Shown here piece by piece: positions 11,922-24,900 of a DNA stretch of 64,000 nt. This DNA is from Actinomucor elegans (Eukaryota; Mucoromycota; Mucoromycetes; Mucorales; Mucoraceae): contig JAMSLZ010000004.1 of NCBI GenBank assembly GCA_026027325.1, forward strand, positions 1,798,001 to 1,862,000, written 5' to 3'. Made by a program: the position numbers and the translations under genes. Under the pieces are notes generated by a model. The model saw only the letters and a list, made by a program, of their open reading frames with translations. It made no database searches and had not been told where the DNA came from. Positions within the stretch are counted from its first letter, which is position 1. Every line of letters starts with the position of its first letter.

Positions 11922-14427
11922 GACAAAATTTTTTCAGTATAGTGTCGAAAGAAAAAAAAAAAAGTTTATTGACTTTTACGTGCTTTGAAATGAATTGTAC
12001 TGAGAAAATAAGCTGTGACGTAGGTTTGGTTTAGAAGGGGTTTCAATAAATGTCATAAGGTGTGCCCTTTGATTTCGACTCTTGATTATAAAATTCGTTT
12101 TCGACATATTGTTTATAGTAACAAAATATTATAAACATTGAAGGGTATATTTGAATGTATAATTATTAACATTTTTTAGCATAAGCTATTCGTTATTCAG
12201 TGTTTGGTAAAAAAAGCAAGAGAAAGAAATTCCGTTAAACCCGATTATAAATCGTAATATTATAGGCAGACTTAACTTGTGTCTTATATAATCAGAGACA
12301 CAATAACAATTTCTATGCGTTTTACTAAAAGCCTCTGTAATAATTCCAACTTTTTTATTACGAGTTGCATCTAGAATTTCTTGATATCAGAGGCAAGCTC
12401 CATTTATCCAGTTCTTTTCCCGCGAGCAATAAAATGCGACTATTCAATTTCCAGTAGCCAACCAAAATCATAAAAACTAAAACAAAAACAAAAGAAGACA
12501 ATTAAAGAGTTTAAGAATTTCACATTTTGAAAGTATGAAGAAATCAAGAAAATTGAAAAAACCACAAGAATTTCTCAAATTTATGTGATAGTTTCATAAT
12601 GAATGCTGTAACAAAATTACCACAGGCATATATAAGATGATCAAAAGGCCTTCAAATGAATAGTTCGTGAACATATCCAAATGATTATTCTTGACGGTTT
12701 TCGGAGGTAATTAACATGTAATTTTTAAGGTGAGCATGTATCTAGACGATACTATGCAATGTCACGATACAAGCGCCACATATATTCAAGATCTTAGCTC
12801 ATCTAATCTGGTATTCAATGATAATACAATATTTAATAGATCTTACACTATGCAATACAGAAATTTTGGTCTTTTCTTTTACATCAATAAATAAACTGCA
12901 CGTTCAGCGTGATCGATTTGTTATAGTCTCTTTAATCGTAACCTATTGCTTTTTTTTGAATTATTTTCAATTTGATTATATGGTATTAATTAATATATCA
13001 TAAATAATTGTATTAAATATATATACTATTAGAGAGAATAGAATAGTATAAGGATTATACAACATATGCTGCAATTGATGGAGCTATAGTTAATAAAGAA
13101 GCTTTTTTTTTCAAAAAAAATACGGGGAAAATACATTGACATACATCCTCATTGACTAATTTACAGCTATTATATACTATGCCTCGAAGGTGTTATACTT
13201 ACTATCCACAAATAACAAAATCTGAAAAATCCTCAGCCCTGACAGCGTTTCCGAAAATTATTAATTTTTCTATTCTTTGACTAATAATTCGGGTTTAATG
13301 CCACATTACATGTTTAGAATGAAGTGCTGTATCTATCAAAGTTACTGCTTAGCTGTGTTTCTATGAGTATGCTATACTTTCGAAATTGGTTATAAATTAT
13401 CTACTGTTCATATTATTTAATCTATTAGTAATAATCAATCAAATCTCTCAACCAATCTCCATTTCGTGTCGCTTTGAGTAATTGGTATACTTAAAATGGG
13501 TTAACGAATCTACTAAAAGAGGGGAGAGGAGGAGCGGCAGCTTCTGTGAGATATATAGTATATTGTACCGTGGCGATCAAAAGCGGATTAGATACATTTA
13601 ATCCAAACTGGTGAATCTCTAATGATCTATTACAGATCTCTCCATCAATCCTGTTTAATCTTGCATCTAATGACCAATATATGTTCAAAAAGAATCACAA
13701 CATTTAGTAAAGTTAATGTTCGACTAAAGTATGATGATTATATTATACATTACTGAACGATTATAAATTACATTCTTTTTCATTTAATTCAGATCTATAG
13801 ATCTGTAAGAATCTCTCGCATTTGATAAGTAGGTTCATACTCAGAACGAACGACTGCATCTATTAGAACTGGTTAGTGTTTAGTGACTTTGCCCCCCCTC
13901 GAGCTTCTTTTATCTAACCAAGACATTAGACAAGTACGATTGTCGCGCCTGAAATCTTGTTTTATTGTGTCTGTATTAAACCCTACTTTTGAACCCACAT
14001 TTTTTGCAAAAAATTAAAGGCTCAAAAATTTTAAGTCGTTTTACGGGAAAATCCTGTTGCTGCATGTCAAATCATGAAAAAGAATAGTACTTGGCCAGAA
14101 ATAGCTGAAAGTTGCGTATATGGTATTGATGAAACTGCCCTCCCCTACTTAATCTTTACTGTTTCAAGTCATCTCCAACACATAGTTGATTCAATTAGAT
14201 ACTGATAGACCGTCAAATCTACAAAGTACATGTACCGTCTCTACTCCTTGTATTTGCGATTCTAAAGGAGTAAAGCTGAAATAAAAGGGGACTCTAGCGT
14301 AAGCAGACAAAGTAGACGAAGAACAAGTTGGATCCAAATGATAAAAATAAAAACTAGTTTTCTTTCTCTTATATAAAAGTTCTTTTTTCCTTTTTCTTTA
14401 TACATTTTCCTTTTTATTCAAATCAAA
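11922..14427. other. Gene-free AT-rich interval between RNA14 and the RhoGAP gene
   Basis: Divergent promoter region for the two flanking genes, about 2.5 kb. I see no coding sequence. Its right half holds the ~175-bp repeat units listed separately (13290-13880). A CT-rich leader and TATA-like TATATAAAAG at 14371 precede the gene at 14428. Confidence 0.5.
13290..13880 (+). repeat. Cluster of ~175-bp dispersed repeat units
   Basis: Up to four diverged units follow one another. Landmarks are TACATGTTTAGAATGA at 13308, TATACTTAAAATGGG at 13486, a weaker match near 13680, and CATACTCAGAACGA at 13836, the last followed by TGCATCTATTAGAAC at 13856. Between landmarks the block GGTTATAAATTA recurs at 13389 and, as GATTATAAATTACAT, at 13760. 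Spacing is about 155-195 bases. The same core TACATGTTTAGAATGA followed by GCATCTATTAG is found at 28887. No open frame runs through the units. Confidence 0.5.
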
Positions 14428-15035
14428 ATGTATTCATTAGATTTTGCGGCTCAAGTGAGTCGAATATGTATGGATGAAATAAGGCGAAGAGGTAATGAAT
14501 ATAAATCCCAATTGATGGTAACTTGTCAATTTGTATCATTCATGACGATCATTAATGGTAGGACTTTTATTTAGGCTTGAGAGAACGCAAAATACTGCGT
14601 AAATCGGGTGAGTCTACTCTTCTCTCCTTTTTTTTTTGACTAGTGAACCCTTTTTGTTCCTCCCCGCGCTTTTATGCGTTCCCCTTGAAGCTTCTCCCTC
14701 CATAGGCAACAAAATAGCTATGATAATTACACTAAAAGTATCCCTTGCACACTACTTTTTCTTCTTCCATCTCCTATATACAACTCCCTCGCCTTTTTTC
14801 ATTATTCTGATTTCTAACATTAGTTTGTAGTTCCCAATAGTGTGTTACTTTTAAAAGTATTTCGAAAGCAGAACTGTACTGCTGATGATCTTACGCACGT
14901 CAGTATTCATTCAGTTGCAACTTTGATGCAAGACACCTTATGGTGCTGTCAGGAACGTATTGTGCCCAAGAAGGTGTGGCGTGTCATTAATTATGAAAGT
15001 AAGGTACGCTCAAACGTATTGACACACCATAATAA

Positions 15036-15081
<46 letters not shown>

Positions 15082-16253
15082 AAATGATAGCATGTACATT
15101 GGATGATCTTTCTCACTTCATATCTAAACGGGGCGAGAATTTGCTAGTGGAAATCCTAGATTTTCTCGTTCAAGTGATGCGACACAAAGAAGCAAATCAA
15201 ATGGACGCGTATCACCTCGGAGAGGCCATGGGTAAAGTGACCTTGGGACCTGCCGATTGTGATCCAATCATTGCCGAAAAAGCAGGTCATTTCTTGACCC
15301 GCATGATCATTGAACATTCGAAAACCATCCATGGCGAAAAGCAGTTACTGCTCAGGGTCGATTCAGGTTTTGCATGGCCTGTAATTACCAACTGCAAAAA
15401 GCAACCCATGTCCAAATCAGAAGCAGCTCGAGCCAAGGCCAAGTCTTATAACAGGTTAATCAAAAAGATTCGAAGACGTAATGATGACTGGATAACCCAT
15501 GTCAATGTGGCTTTGTATGCCATGCTGGAGAATGATTATGAAGCTGAGCCTTCAAATGCCTATGAAGAGCCCTATCTATCAATTTTCTCAAAACATCTGG
15601 ATCCAGCACAAGCTATTGTATCACCTGTCTTGTTTCGCTTAGTAACTGAAGCTAGCAAAGCCATTGAAACCATCCCACAAGACCCTTTTGCTGACTCCTA
15701 CTTGTTTAATAGTAACAAGAAGCGATTACATCCAATTGAAAACCAAATTAGTGTTGCATTTGATGATTTTATGCCTTTGCTTCAAAATAATACACCAACT
15801 GCTTATTATGAAGCTGCTCATGTGACTGAAAAGAACGTAGCCAACAATAAATCACATTTGAAAATCATCAACTCGTCCATCTCCAACATGAAGATCAATC
15901 TCAGAAAGCACAGGTCTCAGGGTATGCATTGTGATATAATAACCGAAGAACAAGCGGTCCCAGTAATGAACCCTCATCATCAGCAGCCTCATCGTGAAGT
16001 TGCAGTATCTCCACCATCACCTCCTTCTATTCCATCACTTTCTCCTGCCTCTGCTGCTACATCTACCACAAGGAACACATTGGAGTCTTATACAACGCAG
16101 CATAGTAGTAAAGCATTGTATTCTTCTGAGGATTATAATGGTGGCAACAACAAACAGTCCAAACATCATCAAATGAAGAGTATGATGAAGCGAGTGATCA
16201 AAATGGGAACTATTGTACCGATCAAGAAGACAGCGCATACCTCTATTTATTAA
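14428..16253 (+). CDS. RhoGAP-domain protein, Msb1/Mug8-like
   Basis: Four exons, 14428-14491, 14575-14607, 14831-14998 and 15091-16253, give about 475 residues. The first ~200 residues read as a RhoGAP-like helical domain. The stretch GLRERKILRKSVPNS spans two splice junctions, and its Arg in ILRKS sits where the arginine finger of RhoGAPs lies. The blocks DDLTHVSIHSVATLMQDTLW, CTLDDLSHFISKRGENLLVE and ANQMDAYHLGEAMGKVTLGP follow. The N-terminus YSLDFAAQVSRICMDEIRRR resembles the fungal Msb1/Mug8 type of RhoGAP-related domain, involved in cell polarity and Rho/Cdc42 signalling at the cell cortex. The C-terminal ~150 residues are Ser/Pro/His-rich and end in a basic stretch. The third intron contains a 37-base T run. 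The family assignment is from memory of motifs, so Msb1 versus an ordinary RhoGAP is uncertain. Confidence 0.72.
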
Positions 16254-18668
16254 GACTTTTGCCACATATACACAACAAACAAACAAACAGAACTACTTTA
16301 ATAGCATAACACCCATAATATTCGTAATAATCATAATAATAAAGAAGCACAACAGGCCTTATAATACCTATTCGCAATGACTATATATAAACAAACCGAA
16401 TTTTTTTTTGATTGTAATATACTTGTTTATCATTTGATATAAATAAATAAAAGTAATTTGGACAATGTGTCTTGTCAGTGACCCAGAGATACTATGGTTT
16501 GTTTTTAGATTTTCAAAATTGATCTGTAAGTTGAATATTGAATTCAGGAACCCCAATTTCATTTGCAGGCGGATATAACGAATAAAAGTCCGATATAACC
16601 ATATACCCATCTATAGATCGATAAAAAACCAAGATTGTTCAATCTATTTCGAAAAAAAAATATAGGATGAAAAATTACCTTTTAGGTTCACTAGTTTTTA
16701 TAAAGATATTTTGACATGAGCATAAGATAATATGATAAAATGCTGAAGTGCGGAGATTTAGCTGAAGTTTAATACCAGCTTTCAGGTACAAGCATTTGTG
16801 GCATCTATCTTGACAAATAAACCGAGATTTTTCAAATATATATATATATATATATATATATAAGCTAAAAGAAAAAAAAGCCTTTTATTTTAATAACTAT
16901 TTTATATATTGATACGCTGCCATTGATGGGGTACTAAGGAAGGACTAAAAAAGTTCAGGTATTGACGGAGATCGAAACACTCTTATTTATCAAATTATCT
17001 CATATCACTTAACGCGCTTTTACTTGTTCAGCAATGAATCGAGATAAATAAATAGTTCTCGGGCAAATGATAAAACAAGGCACACTCTTCTGAATGACAC
17101 AATGTGCATAATCATACATCTGTATAGACATGTGCAACAAAGCGTTTAGAGTTGAGATGTTTTTCTTTACGGCAACGTGTTCCAATTTGATTCTAATAAT
17201 GAATGCATACTTGCTTAGTCACTGATCCTACTCCTTGATATAAACAAAAGGTACCTCAAGCTACTTTGTTTGATATGGTTCGCTGTCATATGTCACCCCG
17301 AGCCGACCAAGTGATATATGTATAAATATATATTTTTCGGAGTTACACGTCCGTAAACTGTAGACAGGATAGAAGTGAGTGTGTGCGTGTGGGCTTTTTA
17401 TCAAAGAGGATGATCGGTACAAGGACTTTTTAGTAGAGCTTTTTTTACAGTAAAAAAAAACATACGTTTACGCACAGACCTTTACTATTGCTTTTAGTTT
17501 CAATTATATCTTTTTTCAACCTTTTACTTCAAGTACTCTGCTTAGTACCCTGGCTCTAAAAAAATTTATATTTGTTTTTTGACAAAAAGAGATACATGAA
17601 TGAGTAGAGTATATTATAAATGATTGGTAGCACAGTTCTCCCCTATATGATTATGTTGGTATATTGTCATTGTTTGTTTGATAATAAACTTTATTCTTTT
17701 GCATTAGACGTATAATTTACTATTACATTTTATTTTATTTTACTTGAGAACCTTCACAAAAAAAAGAAAAAAAAAGAAAACGGATTTGAGCGAGTCTAGG
17801 TCCTGAATTGGACCAGCGCTGTATGATCCGATGACTGTTTGATATTTATAGTATGTCAAATTACATGATGGAAAAAGCCCAATGAGAAAAGTACGTGTAA
17901 CTGAACTAAATCATAATGCTGTATCACTTATTATAGTCATTTATTTACAAAGAAGCTTCTTCTTTATCGGATTTGGAATGCATTGTGCGAGGCTAAACAG
18001 AGTTATACCGATCATTGAGTATTTTCCCACCCAGTAGTGCGTAAACATTCATTGTACAACAACAGCAATCAAACAGGCATTCTCCTATTCATGCTCTTTT
18101 TACTCTATATAGTTGATAGGAGGAATAACGCACACATACACACTCGTGGTTGTACACCTTGTCTGCATGATATATCTAGTTCTTAACTTCATATATTGCT
18201 GTGACAGATGGCCAGTGTCCTTATGTCAATTGGTGATCGGAACCTAGTTACATAAGAATCTATCAATGTCATAGTGTTTTTTTTTTTTTTTATTTTTTTT
18301 TATTTGATACTGTATTTATGAGTATAAAGAAAAAGGCGTACCATAATACGGTCATATATCATAAAAAAAAAACGAAGGTGGCTTGCAAAGATTGAGAGCG
18401 AGAGTGAGAATGAGAGATAAGCGCGTGGTATCTTTTTTTTTTGTTTTTTTTGAAATGTAGTAACTAGTGGAAAATACATAAGAAAAGGAAAAAGGTAATA
18501 AGTAATAAACAAAACTAAAAAAAAGACGGTATAATATACACATAGCTATAAAGAAAAAGAGTATGAACAGAGGGAATATATATAATATATATAATAAGTA
18601 ATAGTAGAATAATAGAATAGAATAATAAGTATAGTAAAATGATATATAGTAGCTTTTTTGGGGTTAGT
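16254..18668. other. Gene-free interval between convergent RhoGAP and homeobox genes
   Basis: About 2.4 kb without a supported gene. It contains an (AT)n microsatellite of about 25 bases (around 16837-16862), several long A and T runs, and TATA-like strings without an associated frame. Confidence 0.5.
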
Positions 18669-19836
18669 TTATCGCATGGATAACTGCTCATTTGCATCAG
18701 AAAGCCTTGTTCGACGAAAGACATCTTCATCAGAATATTGGCGTTGGTATGCATGATGATGGTATTGATGGATAGGCTCACCCAGAGGCACTACTATAAT
18801 AATAATGAGATGCTTGATAATTACATAGAATCTTGCACAAACTTACGCATGCTATTGCCAAAGTCTCTTTGATAAGTATAGAAATCATGTCGACGACGTC
18901 TTGGAGGTTCAAAAGCACCAGCAGCGGACACAGAAGCCGAGTTGACAAGCTCGGGGTAGGCCATCATTTGGGCAGTCAGGTTCTCAGATTCCAGCATGGG
19001 TTGTAAGATACGGCGTCTGGCATTAATAAACCAATTGCTGATTTGATTGACAGTAAGCCCTGTGTGACGAGCCAGATCCGCTTTTTCTTTCTCGGCAGGG
19101 TAAGGGTGCTTTTTGTGCTGAATGAGCCATTTACGAAGAAACTCGGTGACTTCTTTTGGAAGATTGCCTCGACGTCTCTTTTTAGTATCTGTTACTGCGG
19201 GTGGTGATGGTGTTGGTGTAGATACTGGCGATGTAGACATGATAGGGGTTGACTTGGATTTCATTGCCTGTTCTTGTTGCTCAAGCATGGCAGAACAATG
19301 CGTATAATATTGATTTGGACCCAACGTTGGTTCAATGACAGGTTTGGATGGATAAGGATGATCCAATGTGGCAATACTGTCACCCGAGCTGGAGCTAGAT
19401 GAGCTGATATTGGAAATTGTGCTGGTACTTGGCGAGACCTTGATATCTTTATCTATATAATCTAGATTGGTTTTATGAGTCCATTACTGCTAATTTTTGT
19501 GTGCACTGTTCTTTTGTGCCACGAGGTCACAAAAGACCTTTAGTTAATATTTTACCGGCTTCAAATTCAACTGATGATGATGATGATGACGAGATAATCT
19601 TCTCAGTCCAAAATTGTGCATTGTATTCCATCATTTCATTGGTTTTTTCACGGTGGCGATCGATGGCTGTGCGGTTATGGTGTTTATTGGCATTAAGCTT
19701 CATAGCCAATTGTTCTGAAGGGCTATCATGATAAAGAATCAAAGGACAGAATGATCGAGAAGAATACTATTGCCAGCGTAAGCTTTATTGTTACATAGAA
19801 TATCATCCTACTTACTTTAGCAAGTGTACTAGTCAT
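18669..19836 (-). CDS. TALE-class homeodomain transcription factor
   Basis: Exons on the minus strand are 19836-19816 (MTSTLAK only), 19766-19556, ~19452-18847 and 18793-18669, giving about 320 residues. The start of exon 3 could instead be 19461, which keeps frame. Residues ~168-230 form a KN/TALE homeodomain: RRRGNLPKEVTEFLRKWL, the HPYP three-residue-loop extension between helices 1 and 2, and recognition helix NQISNWFINARRR. Trp, Phe, Asn and Arg of WFxNxRR are all present, so DNA binding should be intact. Flanking regions are Ser/Thr/Pro-rich; a basic RRRR motif follows the homeodomain. TALE factors in fungi control development and mating; no specific target is visible here. The last exon adds 41 residues that would be missed if the GTAAGT at 18846 were read through. 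Confidence 0.85.
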
Positions 19837-21278
19837 TTTGATACAAGAAAGAATTACAAAGAAGAAAAAAGAGTTAAAACATGTATTTTATCAAACAAGA
19901 AATCCAGCTTATTTATATATGACACTTGTAACACAATCAATTATTCTTGTATAAAAGTACATGGACTTATGTTCAATAAAAGGGGATTTTTTTTACAAGT
20001 TGTGTTACTAAAGACATATGATTTATCTTGTTTAGCTTCTAATTTTAATTGAAAAAGCTTTGTACAAAAAAAAAAAAAAAAAAACTCCTATTCTTCTTTT
20101 GAAGGGGAGTAATAAAGAAGACTGTGCAATATGAGAGTTGTATTTTTACAGTTTCATCCCTGTCAACTTTGCTCCTATAGCCACGCTGCACTCTTTCGAG
20201 AATAATTTTATAGTTATGGTTAAATTTGATGTTCTATCTATCAAATCAGATCGATTTCTTATTAGGTGCATATTATATATATATAATATAGTATATTCTT
20301 TATATGATCTGGTGATGACTCGGCAGGAAATTCCGGACAAGTGCTCAAAAGAAGAAGGATGGAGCACGGACCAGCTGATTCTTTATGTATTATATATTAC
20401 TAAAGGTTATACAAAGGAACTTGCACTAAGAGTTATGGGTTTTTTTTTCTTTTTTTTTTGTACGGCTATTTCCACTAAAAGATGAGGGGAACTTGCTTGA
20501 ATATTATTATTCTTAGTGCATAAAGTTATGTATATATGCCCGCCAAAGAGTGTAACAAGACATACGCCTCCATCTCATTTGTTAGTGCATCTTTCTGCGA
20601 GGGAATATCCTTAATAGGAGAGACGGGGAAAGGCGGGAGACCAAGAAAAGATGATGGAAATCGATTATATCTTGTGTATTGTCCGCATAAAAAAGAAGGG
20701 TTCATCTTACTATACGCCCTCAAGTTATTATAATTTAAGCGTAATCAATTCTTTTTAGACGTTACACTTCACCGACAGATACCATTTCTAGCCCAATCAG
20801 TATGATTCGATTATTACAAAGCAAATTTTATTTTTATTTTTTCACTACATTTATATCATAAATGCTCTATTAGATACTACCCTCCTAAAAATCGTATAGA
20901 TAGTGTCATGTCAGCTGAACTGGAGATATATATTTCTTATATGCAAACTTATTCTTGAAATTGAATAGCTCATTGTACATCAATTGCCTACCTATATATA
21001 GTCAAAAAACGCGTTATTATATCCAAGCAGGAGTCATTGGCGGTTATAACCATGCATACTAGAATTACAATAAAAGATCACCTTTCTACTGCCACGTGCA
21101 GTATCATTATCCTTGCCTAGACTAATTAGAATCATTTGATCCTTTGACTGTCCATTGTATATAGAAACTCCCTTATTCGTACACATGATCTTACACGTAT
21201 GTCAATCATTATTATTATTATTATTTTTATAAAAAAAAAGAAGAAGATTATATTATAGATATACAATAGATATACAGA
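19837..21278. other. Gene-free interval upstream of the homeobox gene
   Basis: About 1.4 kb. Upstream promoter of the homeobox gene (A/T-rich) and downstream end of the kinesin gene. Short open frames around 20138-20735 have no recognisable content and overlap one another on both strands, so I do not call them. Confidence 0.5.
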
Positions 21279-21928
21279 TTAAAAGCATAAAAAGTTTGAC
21301 TTCTTGCTTAAAAGTTCTTCCAATTGCTTTTCCAGCTTCTTATTTGCCTTTTCAGACTGCTCAAGCTTCAATTTTTCTTGTTGGACTTTATCGAGCATTT
21401 CATCACGAGTCACCATATCTTTTATCAAAGCCTTGTATTGCTGCAACTCCTTCTTTAACTGATCGACTTCTTGCTCCTGATGCTCAATGGGACCTGGTTG
21501 TGACAGTGCCCCCGATCCTTTCGTTAAATTGTCATTGTTGTTACCAGATGACCTGTCTTGTGTATCAGCGGAAGTTGACATAGCCGATCGCTCTTGAATA
21601 TCTCTGATTGTCTTTATTACAAGGTCATCCTGGCTCACACCAAGCACTGTTTTAACCTCTTGAAATTGAGATTGATATCGATGAAGTGCATCTTCACTCA
21701 CATCGAGTTCTTCTGCAAGACCTTCCATTTCCATTGTGATACGATGAATTTCTTTTTCCATCTCTTCCGAAAGATTGGTATATTCAGTATTCTCTTCTTG
21801 AATTTGCTTTGCTTGCGCTTCCAATTCTTTGATACGATCTTTGTAAAGATCATTAGCGCTTTGCAACTTGCTGATCTCTTCTGAGAGTTGGTGGTGTGCA
21901 TTCAGATTCTGAGCTGCATTATCCGTCA

Positions 21929-21973
<45 letters not shown>

Positions 21974-24900
21974 CTTGCTGTTTGTTTGGTAGCTGACGGG
22001 ACAAATCGTCATGTGTTTTGATGAGATGATTCAACTTGGCCTCATACGCTTGCTCACGTTTAGCCGTAGCGGCTACCATCTCGGCTAATTGATGCTGTGC
22101 CACCTGCGCCTGCTTTCGTTCTCGTTCTAACTGAGAGGCCAGAGATTCAACTTGGGTTTGTGCAGATGCCGCGGCTGCAGAGTGTTCTTGCAGCTGAGCC
22201 TCTAAAAAGGTAAGATCATTATTCGTTTCAGGTATCTGGCGCACTTTTTGTTCTTTTAACAGCGCGTCAGAAACTTGTTTGTTTTCCGTTCTTAGTGCTT
22301 CAACTTGTTTATTCAGTGTTGTACTGAGATCACGTAGTTGGCCAGCATGCGCGTCCTTCATTTCTTGCAATTCAAGCTGCAATTCTTCAACTTGCTTCTG
22401 TAAAGTTTGGCATAATTGATCATGCTCTGCCTTGGTGCTATTGACATGTTCTGTGTGATGATGAATTGTTTCCTGATACGTAGTTTTCAGTGCATCGAGT
22501 TCCGATTGCAACTTTTGATGGACTGCTTTAGAACGCTCTCTTTCTTCCTTTTGTGTCGCAGCAATCCGTTCTTTATGGCTCAGCAGGATTTCCTCGTGCA
22601 AGTCCTTGGATGCTTCCAGTTCACTTTCAAGTTCTGAAATCTGTTCTTCCATTTCATGCGTAGCACTTTCAAACGTCTTTGACAAGTCCATCATTTCTGC
22701 ATCGTGCTCCAAAAGCACTTGCTCATGCAGTGATTTTTGATTCTGCAGTTCTTGCTCCAAATCAGCTATTTGATCCATAAACTGACGGGATACAGCCTCA
22801 AGATTTTGCGTCAACTGATGGATTTGAATATCGTGATCCTCCAAGGCTTTGTCATAAGAAGCTTTGGAAGCATCCAATGCTTGTTCCAAACTTATGATGT
22901 GGCTTTTTAGTTGGTCGCGTTCAAGAGTCAAGGCTTTGTGGATTTCCAAAGAATGTCTATCCTCGGATACAGCTTGTGTTTCGAGTTCCTGCTCTAATAC
23001 CGACAGTTTCTGAAGAGCATTGTCCTTGTCTTGTGTTGTTTTCTGCAATGTTTCGTTGAGCTGTTGAAGTTGGGTTTCTAGATCGCGTTGAACGAGAGCC
23101 AGTTCGGACTGATGTTTCTCCAAAAGCTCTGATTTCTCGCGTTTATATTCTTCTTCTTTAGTACCTAAAGAAGGTTTGCTTCGTTCTTGTTCAAGTTTCT
23201 TCAAGAGTCCGTCGTGTGCAATCTTTAATACTGTCAGTGAAGCCAGCGTCTCTGCTAATCGTTTTTGTAAAGAGGTAGATTGTTGGTTCGATTCTTCCAG
23301 CTGAGCACGCAGATCTTCATTATCTAACTTTTGTTTCAGCTGAGCAATGTATTGCTCTTTGCCATCCAAATCCAGTGTCAGTTTCTGCATGTCTTGTTGC
23401 AGCTCGCTATGTACAGATTTCCAATGCGATACTTGCTTCTTTTCATTGGCTAACTGTAACTTTAAGCTATCACCCACGTCTTTCTTTGTATCCTCCTCAT
23501 GGACGTTCAAATTATCCAGAATTTGCTCCACTTCAGCTGTCGCATTATGTTCAGATTCCATCTGTTTCAAGATATAGATTTGCTTGTTGGCTATTTCTAG
23601 TTCTTGTTCCAGGTTCTTGATACTTTCGTTGGCAATCTCCAGTTCAGAGTCCTTGATGGTTATTTTTTTCATGAGGGACTGTACGCGGTGTTGCAAGTCA
23701 GCAATTTGGTTCACAAATGCCTGTTTCTCTTGCTCATAGGCTTCTTCTTTAGCCTGTGCAATCTCTTTGCTCAAATCTAACGAGCGATCTACCGACAATG
23801 CTGCTGCGTCAGTAACTGCTGAAGAAGAGGAGGGTTCCAGCAAGTCCAATTGCTCAAGTGTTTCGTGATAACGTTGCAATACCTCGTCTAATTCCTTGAG
23901 CGTCTCGCTATGATCATGTTGCAAACGATCCAAGGTCTTCTGTAGGTGATTGGCTCGGTCAGACTCTTCCTTCAGACGCGCCTCTGTTTGAAGCAAATTC
24001 AAAGCAGCTACAGAGGAAGCAGTTTCGTTTTCATCAGCAAGACTTTTACGGTTCTTGAATTTTTTACCGCTAGCAGTTGTGCTGGATGAGCTATTGGAAA
24101 GGCGTCGCTGCTTCTGCTGTTCTTCTAACAACGAAAGCGCATTATTGCCTTGAAGAGGATTGCTTTCACTATTATGGTTGGATGATTCCATCGTGCTGAT
24201 ACGATGGTTTTCTTCTTGTAGCAAGGCAATTTTTTGCTGTAAAGAGTCGCGTTCGTTTTCTAATACGGTATATTTAGCGTTCACCTCGTCCAGTTCCTTC
24301 AAGATCATCTTTTCAGTATTGGCGTCCGAAGTGGATTTAGACAGACGTTTCAATAACTCAACATTGGTGCGTTCTTTAGCTTCAATCTTGGCTTCTAGCT
24401 CCTCAACCGATGTACGAAGGCGTGTACGTTCAGCATCGCCTGCGGCCAAACGCTGTTCTAAGCTAGTGATATATTGTTCCGTGTTTTCATCGGTTTCTTT
24501 CAGCTTCATGATTCTGTTTTTGAGCACGTTCAGCATTTCTTGATCTTTGGTTGTTTCATGTGCTGATTTCATGAGCTTGGACTCTAGTTCTTGTATGTAG
24601 CTTTCGTTGCTTTGCTCGCGTTCCAGCACCTTGCTCAATCTCAAGCGCAGTTCACTGATCGTTTGTTCGTGTTGACGTACCAAGCCTTCAAGTTGAGTCA
24701 ATTTGGCTTGCTGTTCCTCAAAGCCTACATCCGAGTGAGTCAATGCAGCCTTGGTCATGGCCAACTGTGATTCCAACTTGGCCACGCTCTTTTCATACTC
24801 TTCAATCACAGGCTCGACCAGATGCTGAAAATCCACCTGCTCTGCGGTCATGGATTCCAATAAACGCATCCGTTGTAGTTCCTTTTCCACCATGCGATTG

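Noticed and set aside
18821..18846. Homeobox gene ending at 18821
   Set aside because: A GTAAGT donor at 18846 and an in-frame final exon at 18793-18669 make read-through unlikely.
20138..20735. Several 60-115-codon open frames on both strands
   Set aside because: Overlapping on both strands, no motif, low-complexity composition.
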